Made by a program: the position numbers and the translations under genes. A stretch of DNA of 64,000 nucleotides. Source: Ceratodon purpureus. Lineage: Eukaryota; Streptophyta; Bryopsida; Pseudoditrichales; Ditrichaceae. The notes beneath the pieces were generated by a model, which did not search any database, had not been told where the DNA came from, and worked only from the letters and a program-made list of their open reading frames with translations. Location of the stretch: the NCBI GenBank assembly GCA_014871385.1, contig CM026426.1, positions 22,209,474 through 22,273,473 of the forward strand. Direction: 5' to 3'. Below, one piece after another: positions 54,219 to 64,000 of the stretch; position 1 is the first letter of the stretch, and each line of letters begins with the position of its first letter.

Positions 54219-57200
54219 ATGGCGGATCGGCAACATGATGAGATTGGAGGAACCGGGAAGAAGAACAAGCAGAAGGGAACGTGCTACAACTTTTCTTGGG
54301 AGATCCTAGACAACAAAAACATTGTAGCAGAAGAAGGCTGGGAATCTGTAGGGGAGATTTTCTGGACTTTCAAGGAGTGCAAGAAGTATGTGAAGATGTA
54401 TCACATTGACAAGTTGTGGCCCCGAGAAGAACACAATTTGAACACACGGACTTTTACTTGCAAGCCCTGGTCATGCATGGATGACCATTTCTTGCATCGG
54501 GCATATGAGGTGTGGACTACTATGTTTGGGCAACGTAAGCCCAGCAAAGGCCATTTCAATTATACCATTTGCAGTATGGTATATGCGGAGCTAATATTGA
54601 AGCGGAAGAGTAGCTGGTGTACGTACCCCACTACGAAAGACAGGCCGTTGCAAATTGGATGGATGGTAAGAGACATTCCGGATTTATATCTGATCGATCC
54701 TTTGGAAGCGAAGAAGGTCGTAGCGGAGTTCCGAAAGCGGCAGTGGCCACATCTAAAGAGCTTTCCGAAGAATGAAGTAAAAAAAATACAGAATGAAACT
54801 CCGCATCGTCCACAGGAAAAGAAGCCCGTTGCCATTGCCAATGTGATCGCTACGATGTTTCCCATTGCCACGGAAACTAATGTCCCTACTATTCCTAAAG
54901 CACACCTAGGAATCACGGTGAAATCTTCCAACGATACAAAGGGCAAGGCAGCCGTGGATGAGGTGGAAGTTGAGGTGGACAATGACTGTTCAACACATCT
55001 TACGGCTGCGGAAGCTGGATGCTCTAAGCCTGGTTCATTTGACGATGGTCCGAGTTCCTTGGCAATAGTACAAGTGCGTACCGAAGAGGATAGCACAAAG
55101 GATGCAGTTCATTCCATTTTGGAGATTATGGAGCTGGTGAAGTCGATGCCAAACAACGAATCATTGAAGGAGTTACTAGATTTTAGCATCAAATGGATGG
55201 AGGTGTGCTGTGATGAACAGCGTGGGGGCTTAGAGAATACCACGGAGGGAGACGATGCAGGAAAAACCACGGAGGAAGTGCAACAAATTCATAATGTGTT
55301 GAAGATTGCACACACCCTGAAAGAAGGGGCTTCCATATTAGGCGCTATGGCACCAAATCTCATAAATATGGCTCATGCATTTGGAAGTATCACTCCGGGC
55401 ATGATACAGGGTGCCCTCGGCTTTGAGACTTCTTCCATTAAGCCACTTCCGGAAGACCGTGTGAAATCAGGCGAAGAGAACGTGGCCCTGAGTAAGGATT
55501 TAATGGAGGCAACGCAACAAATTTAGAGTTTGACAAAAAGGTTGGACAATGTGAAGATGAATTTATATGAACAATTGGAAGAGTGCAAAATCTACCACCC
55601 GGTAGATAAGGAGAAAAACAAAACAAAAGAAGTGAAGCCTACGGTGAAGAAGGAAGTGGTGAAGGTGGAAGGAAAGGATCGTATCATTGAAGTACTGAGC
55701 GATGGTGAGGATTCCGATGACCTTGGCCTTTCTAAATTTTCAAATAAAAGTGGAGATGGGGCCACACAAGGGATGGCGTCTCAGAAGTCTAAAATGACAT
55801 CTGGTCCAGTTCCATTGGACATTGGCTCTAGCCAAGCAACACCAAGACATGAGGATAGAGGAAAAGGGCCAATGGATGATTCAAAAGAAGTAGACATTCT
55901 TTTACGGGATTTGGAGGTGGCTAGAAGGGAAAGAGACGAGGCCCGTACGGAACTGGAAAAGCTGAAGACCACCATACAGATGGTAGATGATACACCATCT
56001 TCCATAAGGGCATTATCATGGCTTGGTTGGATCCACAAACTACGAGATAAGGAGACAATAGTCTCTAAAGCACAACAGGATATGAAGAAATGTGCAATTA
56101 CTTCCATGGATGTCGAAGAAGCTATCCAATCATCTTTACAGAAGTATAACGAGGCAGCAGCCAAGGGCGGCAAGGATGCTACAAAAATCACGATCTGGGG
56201 CGATGTAGGAGAAATGATGGAGCGCACATTACATAGTTCCAAAAATAAAGAAGGGGTTTTTGAGAGGGCGCTAGAGGTCGAGGAGGGGTGGATGCCGTAC
56301 AATGTACTATCATCTCATTTGGATGAATCGAAACGTGTGGTTATCCATACCCGCAAACCGTCGGAGGAATATTCGAAGGAGACGTGTCCCATCTGTCAAC
56401 AATATTTTGGGCCGGAAGGGGCCTTTGAGATGGGAAATTGTAATCACAAGTTCCACATAACCTGCATCGCGAAGGCTGCTTTAAACAACAAACAGTGTGT
56501 TATGTGCCGCTCTTCAATTAGTTCACGTTTTTACGAGATGCTGGGACTACAACACGTGATGCCGCCTGGGCATGAGTTTGATCGGTGGAATTTACCACTA
56601 GACCAACTACTTAAGAAAGAGCTGAATTATTATGATTGGGGCAAATCACTGGCTTGGAACCCGGAGACAATGACTCACCAACTATCTACGGCTAGCAATG
56701 CCGAAATGGACGATCTTTCATGGATGACACACGACTATGAGGTGGAGATGAGGGCACGTGAAATTCCGGATGCCAAGGACCGAGAATTTTTTTGTAAGAA
56801 CTTCGGTGGACATTGGAGTATACATGGCAATCGCTTCTTCCGGTTTCCAAAACCGGAAGTTGTGGTAGATGCCGACGGTAAGAGAAGAGAAGTAGAACGG
56901 GACTATGACCAACTTGATGAGTACAAGATGTATGACAGAACCCCGGTTGGGAGGGCACTTGTATTGGCCAAACTAGAAGAAGCCATTCAGCATCGTCGCA
57001 CTTTTACAGAGGAATCCTTCAAATATTCGGACCTAGACTACTGGGTGATCATTAAGAAGTCTGACGATGCTCTTCAGAAAATAGTTTGCGACTGGAGAAC
57101 GGCACTTCGTGCGGAGGATAATTCCTCTCGTTGGTCACGCAATAGTATTGAGAAGATTGTGCAAGAAACAGTAGCCAAGATTGAGAAGGCAAAGGAGTTG

Positions 57201-57383
57201 TGGGACGGGAAGAATTCCAAGAAGCGCAATCGAGACAACCCTTATGAAGATGACCCCAAATGGGGGGAAGATAATCGTCGTTCTTTGGAACGCGTGCAAG
57301 AAGAATATCGATCGGGGGGTACGATTACACATCCAAGCCAGCGACGCCAAACTCGGAGGTCAAATGCAAACAATGGACGTTGA
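54219..57383 (+). CDS. Large RING-H2 protein with shared N-terminal domain and one TAG
   Basis: One phase is open from the ATG at 54219 to the stop at 57381-57383 (1054 codons), with a single TAG at 55524 (codon 436). N-terminal domain: EEGWESVGEIFWTFKECKKY, HIDKLWP, DDHFLHRAYEVW, CSMVYAELILKRK, homologous to the 48628-50031 protein. A low-complexity middle contains helical stretches on both sides of the TAG. RING-H2 (residues 723-763): CPIC, GNCNHKFHITC, CVMC, matching C-x2-C, C-x-H-x2-H-x2-C, C-x2-C exactly, so E3 ubiquitin-ligase activity is plausible. The C-terminal domain has HVMPPGHEFDRWNLPLDQLL, FGGHWSIHGNRFFRFPKPEV and YSDLDYWVIIKK, then a basic tail (KKRNRDN, RRQTRRS) that looks nuclear. 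No family name known. The TAG lies where a Gln would continue a helix. Confidence 0.75.
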
Positions 57384-57843
57384 GTACAGTATTTTCGTTG
57401 GACATGGTACCCGCATTACGACGGTTAATGTGACAATACACAGGGTGATAGTCGTATTTAGAGCAGTATATATATATATATTGGTTGCGGAGCCGGGTGT
57501 ATGGACTTTACACTACTTCTATATGTACTTGCAAAAATTACCTCTGGTTTTAATACAATTTCATTTATGTTTTCTCGGAGTTGCGTTTGTGTTGAAATGA
57601 TTGTTAGTACTTAGATGCATCGAACTTCATATGTAGAATTTCTACATTCAATACAAGAAAGAAATTGCGAGAAGTACAGTCAAAGTAAACATAAGTACAC
57701 AACGTGGAGGACAATATTGAGGGAGCAAGCACCACCGCTTAAAAGTTATGATATGACAATGGTTTCTAGAAATGGACATTCATAAAAGAGTGGCATTCTA
57801 GGGTGCTGTACTGGAAATGCTGCCTTCTAACTATCGTGCGCAA
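57384..57843. other. Intergenic, 3' flank
   Basis: Holds the 3' UTR of the RING-H2 gene, including a short TATATATATATA run near 57470. Nothing else seen. Confidence 0.4.
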
Positions 57844-59370
57844 TCAGGCCACATAATCGCTGTCGTCCTTCACTTCGGCCCCACTAGGACCGGAAGAATC
57901 GTATTCCTCATCGCCATCGCTCTCGCGTACCTTCTTCACCCTCGCCTTAGTCTTCTTCTTTGACTTGAATGGGTTCAGGAATTTCTTCGGGCCATTCGGG
58001 TCATCCAAAGGAGTCTTTGGCTTCCCAGGATTGAAAGCCAACACCTTCTGAGTCTTGTCTACAACCTTTCGCTTGGACGTGGCTCTAGCAGGGGGTTTCT
58101 CAGGAAACATGTCCGGTTTTCCCAAAGCCAACTTCGGCCCAAAGAGATGCCCAATTGGAAGTCCGTCATCAGTAGAGAGGATGCCCGGGTCCGCTTGTCG
58201 GGTTCAGACCAATCTCTTCCTACATTTCTCCGCTACTTCAGCAGCCTTAGCATCTGCCTTCATTTTTTTAGACAACTCAACCAACCTCGTGGACGATTCG
58301 AACCCACCAACTTGGACCCTAGTCTTTGCAGTTCCAAACAATGTCCGAGATGCACCTGATATGGGTACGGGCACATCCTCCTTTGTAGAGGGTGGAACCA
58401 TATCGTCCTTCAGGCGGTTGAAGTTTGGAGAAACAACCTTAGAAGTATCAAGGGTGGGGTCTTCTTCTTTCTTTGGTACGACCAAATCCACAGTAGTATG
58501 AGAGGATCCTTCCCGCAGAATCTTATCACTGTTTAATAAACCGTCTCCATTCAGAAAAGAGGCAAGATGAATCGTATCCTCCTCAATGGTACCTTCTTCT
58601 TCGACATCATCACACTCGAAAGCACGCTCCATCGGCGCAGGAGAACAACGGGATTTTCCTTTCGATGAAACCTCGAGGTCGTCAACTGGGTCGTCAATGG
58701 GGGGGTCAATTGATAGATCGTCGAAGGGTACATCAACATCAGACTCACTAGAGTAGTCAACGTCCTCGGTTTCCACGGCCTTCGGATCCTCCTTCCCCTC
58801 CAACTCCCCGTAGAACCTGCCTAAGGCACTCAACTTGGACTGGGAAATTATCTTGGAATTTGTATACACAAACACGAGGTCCTTAGCCCTCTCCGGAAGT
58901 AAACGGTTTCGCTTCCTGTCGTGGACAAAGGAGTAGCTACTCCAATTCCGCTCGCATGAAGAAGAAGACAGGGGCTGAGCTAAAATCCTTTTTGCAATTG
59001 GGGAAATGAATTTACCAGCGGATCCGTATATATCCCACCAACCAGAAGGCGGCAATTGTGACTTAGAGGAGTCACGTACGTCACGAAATGGAGGATAAGC
59101 TTCACAAAATGCAAAGAACTCTTCTATGACCACTTCCTTCAATGTCGGAGGAGCCATCGACAACAAGACCTCCTTCGCCGATGCCATCGCATCAATATCA
59201 TTGTGAAGGTCCTCATCGTCAATCAGATAAGGGTTTAGAAGCGCAGCAGCACACTATAAGGGTGATGTGACCATGGCTTTACGCTCATAGAATGAGTCCT
59301 CGCACAAATCAGCATTGTCAGAGTCTAATCTGAAGGGCTCATGGCGTAAAGAGAGAAGGGTGTTAGTATG
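57844..59370 (-). pseudogene. hAT transposase C-terminus with long charged tail, decayed
   Basis: Minus strand. KAMVTSPL, a TAG at 59254-59256, CAAALLNPYLID (59290-59215), then the hAT dimerisation region: SGWWDIYGSAGKFISPIAKR, SSCERNWSSYSFVHDRKRNR, LVFVYTNSKI (59050-58850). This SxxER.WS and RNRL signature is diagnostic of plant hAT transposases. Unusually, the frame continues about 330 codons: acidic (ETEDVDYSSESDVDV, DDLSIDPPIDDPVDDLEV), then Lys-rich (KKMKADAKAAEVAEKCRKR), a TGA at 58204-58206, then a second Lys-rich and acidic block ending at 57844. The catalytic N-terminal domain is missing within the window, so it is a fragment. Confidence 0.85.
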
Positions 59371-59522
59371 CTAGACTCAAGCAGCTTTGGCAAAATCCCT
59401 TTGTACAATTTAGAACCCAATGTACAAAATAGTGCAGAAGGTACTTCTACAGAATTGATCTCGGCCGTTGATATTGGTCTAGAATAATGTGCCAATGAGA
59501 TCCCTGAACCTAAGCAAATGGA

Positions 59523-59870
59523 ATTGAAGTTCTGGCAGGCTGATTAAGTTTGTTCCAGCGTCCCATGCCGCAGGTTTAGACATATATGTTGCAGATTAGT
59601 TAGTTAATCGCTGAACTTTGTCACTGCCAAACAGCTGGATTGATCGAGGGCTGAAATTGAATCGAAAGCATGGCCATTAGAAGATGTGATTGAAGTTCTG
59701 GCATATGGGAGTGAAGTTCTGGCAGGCTAATTAATTTTGATCCACCTTGTGCAACAGCCATGGAGCGACATATTTGAGAGAAATGAGTTAATTAATTGCG
59801 GTTCTTTGTCTCTGACAAACAGTTGGAGGGATGTAGGGCTGAAATCCACCACATGAGCATGGGTATGTAG
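59523..59870. repeat. Tandem duplication, period about 190 bp
   Basis: TTGAAGTTCTGGCAGGCTGATTAA (59523) recurs as GTGAAGTTCTGGCAGGCTAATTAA (59712). TTTGTCACTGCCAAACAGCTGG recurs as TTTGTCTCTGACAAACAGTTGG, and AGGGCTGAAAT recurs at the unit ends. Confidence 0.7.
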
Positions 59871-59952
59871 GAAACCCCCTACAATGCGAATATAGCACTG
59901 TCCACTTTGTTTAGGAGACTATTCAACAAACTTTTCAATTATGATGTGTTTT

Positions 59953-60137
59953 GTACTTCCCTGAGCGCTTCCACCGTTGGATCTCCTCTCCAGGTGCCCA
60001 GTCCGTCAGATGATAATTAAACTTCGTGGCCTTGGATTTCAACTGTCATTAAACCTCACAATGTCGAAATATTCTCTACTTCCCCCAGCACCTCCACCGT
60101 GAGATCTCCTCCCAAGCGCCCTGGTCCGTCAGATCTA
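59953..60137. repeat. Tandem duplication, period about 127 bp
   Basis: TACTTCCCTGAGCGCTTCCACCG (59953) recurs as TACTTCCCCCAGCACCTCCACCG (60080). Each is followed by GATCTCCTC, GCCC and TCCGTCAGAT. Confidence 0.75.
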
Positions 60138-60239
60138 AATTATGAAAATTAAAAATCAAAACAAATTTAAAGTATTTCAATATAGCCTATATTAATAGAG
60201 GGATTTATTCATTAGTAATTTTTTTTGTTTATAAGGTAC

Positions 60240-61440
60240 ATGTTAATAAAAAGCATAAAAATCATAGATTGAAGAATAAAAATCATAGATTGAAGAAAGA
60301 AAATCATACATTGAAGAATAAAAATCATAGATTGAAGAAAGAAAATCATACATTGAAGATTAAAAGTCATAGATTGAAGATTTAAAATCAAGATTAAAGA
60401 TCAAAAATCATAGACTAAAAATTAAAGATCATAGGTTGAAGATTGAGTATCATAGATTGAAGATTATTTAAAATTCTGAGATTGGGGATTTGTCTTATTG
60501 TTTTGTCAAAAATCCAGAAGAGAAGATCGCAGATGAAAAAAAGGAAGATCAAAAATAAAAATATGAAGATGAGAAAAAAAAAATGATGAACAAATATCCA
60601 AAAGTGAAGATCAAAACTTCATAAAATTAAATATAAAACTCCTATACTTCTAACAAATAATATTTAACCTAGGAGCTTGCATTCATTTATATACTTTACA
60701 CATGATAATTTGAAGTTTTGAGACTTCTACAATTTTAGTGGAACTAAGTGAATTCTAAATTTTGATGAATTTTAAATTTAATAGTATATTTATTACCAGG
60801 CCCTTTCATAGAATTCATTTATATTTTGAATTCATTTCACTTTCACTAATTATAGAACTTAGTTTCACTAATTGAGGAATTTGATAAACTTCAAACTCTC
60901 ATATGTAAGGTATATAAATCAATGCAATCTCTCAAGTTTAATATTATTTGTTAGAAGTGTAGGTGTACTATTTTAAATTTTTTGAATTTTTATCTTCATT
61001 TTTTGAAATTTATTCTTCATTTTTTGAAATTTGTTCTTCATTTATTATTGTTTATCTTCATTTTTTTAATCTTTGATCTTCATTTTTGGATTTTTCATCT
61101 TCCTTATTTGATTTTTTAACATTGGCGTTTTTTGATTTTGATGTAGTCATTTTTTGATTTCTGATCTTCATTTTTGTGTTCTTGATCTTCTTTTTTGTAT
61201 TCTTGATTTTCATTTCTGTGTTTTTGATCTTCATTTTCTAATTTCTGACTTTCTTTTGTTATTATTCGTTTTCTTATTTGTTTTTCTTAAATTCATTTTT
61301 TTATTCTTGATGTTCATTTTCTATTTTATGATCTTGATTTTTTTATTTTTGATCTTCATTTTATTTCCTTTTATTTTCATTTTCTAATTTTTGATCTTAA
61401 TTTTTTTGATTTTTAATCTCCATTTTTTTATTTCTGAGTG
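60240..61440. repeat. 1.2-kb imperfect inverted repeat
   Basis: The left arm (60240-60790) starts with about ten 20-bp units like AAAAATCATAGATTGAAGAA; the right arm (60840-61440) has the inverted counterpart (TCTTCATTTTTTGA words). Near the centre the match is close: CAAATAATATT and GCATTCATTTATATACTTTACA (60652-60705) against their inverted copies (60900-60952). Such a structure could be a foldback element or fold into a long hairpin RNA. The Phe/Leu-rich frame at 61154-61387 is a by-product of the TTC/TTT-rich arm. Confidence 0.75.
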
Positions 61441-61588
61441 TCATTTTTTGATTAAATTGGGCCACCATTAAAAACTTTTTAGGATATGGAATTGATCTTT
61501 TGCAGAAATCATCATTTCAGAATGTGAAAGTTTAGGTGAGGGATTGGAGCCTATGTGTCACATCTACTTAGATGACCAGTTCTGCAGG

Positions 61589-61616
61589 TTTAGGTAACCG
61601 CTGCCCACCGGTTACC
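61589..61616 (+). promoter_or_regulatory. Conserved upstream motif within an inverted repeat
   Basis: TTTAGGTAACCG here is shared with 4882-4893, with TGACCAGT upstream in both. GGTAACCG is inverted as CGGTTACC at 61609-61616. A second small pair (GGTGATCCCCGGTCACC) lies near 61643. It is 213 bp before the ATG of the RING-like gene. Confidence 0.45.
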
Positions 61617-61801
61617 CTAGTAGTCTCAAAGTAGAGTGACTGGTGATCCCCGGTCACCGTCGTCTCTCTCGTTGGAGAAGCATTCTCTGTGTTGCCTTCG
61701 CGCCACTTTGGTTTCTAAACTTGGGCTGCATTGCTGCTTGTAGGTTCGAGAGTCTGGTTTCGGGGTTGTGGGTTGCTTTGTAGTTGCAAGGGTTTATCGG
61801 A

Positions 61802-63692
61802 ATGGGGCGTCTGCGCCCAAAACAGAAGGTGAGAGTTGTGGAGAACGAGGACCTCGAGGATGCGCAAGGGCTGGAGGGGAAGCGCGCATTGGGGAGCCCC
61901 GAAGAAGGCGATGTAGTTTCAGCAATTGAGGAAGAGAACCAGCGAGGTGCGCAAGCGAAGGAGGGGAATTGGGATTTTGGGAGCGTCGGCAAAGCTCCTC
62001 TGAAGTCTGAAGAGCAGCAGTCGAAGTCCAGCAGCTTACCGGCGCGTTCGGGGAGATCGGGTGTGCCAAGCGGCAATGAGGGGGAGTTGTGGGAGCTGCA
62101 GGCCGGGGGTGAGAGAACTATTGCAAAGACGAAGGGGAAGGGGAAGGATCGATCGCTCAAGGTATTTAGGTCTGTTGAGGACGTCGAGGACGAAATTGCG
62201 CGATTGAAGAAGCCTCCCCAACAGCTGAAGAAGATCGATTTCAAGACGGAGTTTGCACTTGAGGACGAAGGCGAGAACCCCCATCACTGTCGCAAGAACA
62301 CTGTCCCTGCAGAGACTTTGAGGAAGCTCTTTGGGAAGCCATACGGGGAATCGGGGCGGGCTGGGTATGCGTGGGGTGATTGCGATGTGCAGGAGGTTGT
62401 ACAGAGAGTGAGGTATTTGCACCCAATCCTCTATCAGCATGGAGAGGATGAGACATCAAATCTTGTTACAATTCGGTTTGCAGAAGGGGTGGCGCTTGAG
62501 TACGAAGAAGGTTGCGGTAGGGTGAACTGGTGTGCGTTTGGGGAGGAGACTAACAAGAGGCAGCGCAGTCGATACACCTTGGACCGACAAAAGCTCGAAG
62601 AACTGAAGAAAGCCGTGGCTGCATCCATCACTGCGGAGGGGAAGAAAAAGTTGGATGTGCGAGGCAAGGAGTGGCGCGGATTCAGGGTGAAGACGGAGGG
62701 GGAGGAGGAGAGCAGCGAGAAGAAGAGGGCCCTGCTCGATGGCTCTCAGGAGAGGGGAAATGCAATGAAATCGCGACGTCTCTCCACGGCTGTCTCCACG
62801 GGTGATTGCGATGGTGCGGGCAAGGAGTCCGGGATGGCTTCAGGGGTTTGCATGCAAGAGACTGCTGGAGGGGCGCTCACAGGTTTGGTTCTGAAAAAGG
62901 AGGTTCTTGACGAGCGCCTGCTAGAAGCGCGACAGCTGATGGAGGCAATTCATTTGGAGCAGCAACACCTTCGAGGCTTGAAGGAGGCAAGAGAGAGGCT
63001 TGAAGAATGTTCGCTGAATTGCAAGCAATCTGATTGGGGCTTGCTTTCCTTACAAAAGCAGGAGGTGCAGAAGAAGGCATTCATCAAGACACTTCAGGAA
63101 TCAGGCAAAGACACATTCAAGGAAACAATAAAGATGGAAGGAATACAAGAGCAGATGGAGGAGGAGGCTGCTAAGGTGAAAGCCGCAAGAGTGGAGCTCG
63201 GGAAGGCTGAAGCTGCCATGGCGTCATTGACAAGAAGCTTGGAAACGAGCCAGCTGCAATTCGATGCTCTAGCAGCGGAGAAATTTCAGCTGACGGCGGG
63301 AAGGAGTACTTTGAACTGCTTACCATGGCCAATGGTGTACTCTCCCGAGGACCCTCCTTCGCCATCACGTGATTTCTGGGATGACACCAAGTTTATTAGA
63401 ATCACTACTTGCAGTTTGTGTTCATTCCCATTTCCTCAGAGTGACATTGTAGTATCCTCGTGCAAGCATTTGTATCATCCCTTTTGTGCTTCAGTTGTTT
63501 TTTCTCGAAATTGCAAGTGTATGGCTGAGGGTTGTTTCAAGTTGTCTCATCTAGCGTGGCATCGAAGCTTTGGTTGGGGAGAGCCTGATGCAGAGCTATC
63601 ACAAAGGGAATTAACGCTCGGGTTGGCTGAAGAGAGGAAGAGAATTATGAAGGACAGAGTAGACAATGCTAGGTCCAAGTTACCGGCAATTG
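61802..63692 (+). CDS. RING-like gene, first coding exon (continues beyond the window)
   Basis: Intact frame from the ATG at 61802 (GGAATGGGG), 630 codons to a strong donor ATTG|GTAAGT at 63692; the frame stays open to 63802 by chance. The N-terminal 110 residues are disordered and charged. A folded region follows (residues about 120-250: NPHHCRKNTV, GRAGYAWGDCDVQEVV, RYLHPILYQHG, RVNWCAFGEE). A long coiled coil (360-510: LDERLLEARQLMEAIHLEQQ, QKKAFIKTL, KAEAAMASL) leads to a zinc-finger-like end (537-590): CSLC, CKHLYHPFC (C-x-H-x2-H-x2-C), CKCMAEGC and WHRSFGW. The last pair is not the usual C-x2-C, so it is a variant RING. The same gene, broken, sits in the 11.6-kb TIR element. Function unknown; E3 activity is possible. 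Confidence 0.7.
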
Positions 63693-64000
63693 GTAAGTTC
63701 GGGTTTCAACCGAGGCTGTGGATATGTGATTCAAATCGTGTGAATTCTGCTTTCAGGGTTTCTACTTCTTATGTAGTTCATGTGATTCTGTTCATTCCTT
63801 GAATTCTATGTACATTATCACTTGTACATGTTCTCTATTAGATAATTAGAGGCTATGTATTGTATTCTCTGCCCTTCTAAAGTCCACACATGATGCACCA
63901 TTTGCACCGCATGTAGACGAGTAGTACTTGCTAGTTGTAGTTAGGCACTTCTATTCTGTAAGGATACTTTGAGGACTTCCATTGACATACTTTTTTTGCT
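63693..64000 (+). other. Intron after the RING-like exon (window edge)
   Basis: Starts with GTAAGT. It contains AGTACTTGC and TACTTT words like the corresponding spacer after the broken copy (7654-8337). The acceptor is not reached. Confidence 0.45.

Larger units (their letters stand above)
59371..60239. other. No gene; tandemly duplicated DNA
   Basis: Two independent tandem duplications (listed separately) occupy most of this stretch. No coding potential seen. Confidence 0.5.

Noticed and set aside
60240-60480. Short regularly spaced repeats reminiscent of a CRISPR array
   Set aside because: Units are contiguous 20-mers without unique spacers, and the genome is a plant's.
61154-61387. 77-codon Phe/Leu frame resembling membrane segments
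   Set aside because: It lies in the TTC/TTT-rich arm of the inverted repeat and mirrors its 20-bp periodicity.
62036-62440. Minus-strand frames opposite the RING-like exon
   Set aside because: Shadows of the intact plus-strand gene, without domain features.

Overview
The window looks like a repeat-rich stretch of the nuclear genome of a land plant, most likely a non-seed plant such as a bryophyte. This is an inference. It rests on a plant-type double B3-domain gene with GT-AG introns, plant DNA transposons (CACTA/TNP2 and hAT), a chromodomain Ty3 retroelement, a SUVR-type SET fragment, and several coding families I associate only from memory with early-diverging land plants and charophyte algae. 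Nothing bacterial, organellar or CRISPR-like is present.

Left part (1-34 kb) is nested mobile DNA. A frameshifted lineage-specific gene (719-2928, -) is followed by a Ty3/chromovirus integrase split into two halves (3925-4701 and 16311-17090, both -). Removing the DNA between the halves, plus one copy of a 6-bp duplication, restores the integrase reading frame. The inserted DNA (4702-16310, 11.6 kb) has about 50-bp terminal inverted repeats (TIRs). It carries a broken RING-like gene (+), a broken SUVR-like SET methyltransferase (+), a purine-rich minisatellite, and a broken transposase-like gene (-). To its right lie degenerate minus-strand exons, a decayed CACTA TNP2 transposase (21345-25196, +) with its right terminus at 27146, and a long decayed minus-strand coding unit (28161-34073).

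Middle part (34-45 kb): a cysteine-rich gene (35011-36432, -) is cleanly interrupted by a 737-bp MITE with a 4-bp target duplication. A 5.6-kb AT-rich desert follows. Then comes an intact three-exon double B3-domain gene (42832-43823, -).

Right part (45-57 kb) is the most gene-like. Three long genes each have a GC-rich island full of GACGGCC motifs a few hundred bases upstream: a protein-kinase-like gene (46111-47586, +), a gene with a disordered and coiled-coil C-terminus (48628-50031, -), and a 1054-codon RING-H2 gene (54219-57383, +). The last two share an N-terminal domain. The kinase-like and RING genes are open throughout except for in-frame TAG codons (two and one).

The window ends with a decayed hAT transposase with a long charged tail (57844-59370, -), tandem duplications, a 1.2-kb imperfect inverted repeat (60240-61440), and the intact 5' exon of a RING-like gene (61802-63692, +). 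That gene is a homologue of the broken gene inside the 11.6-kb element and shares an upstream motif with it. The most interesting possibility is a TIR element family that carries this RING-like gene and, in one copy, a histone-methyltransferase fragment.
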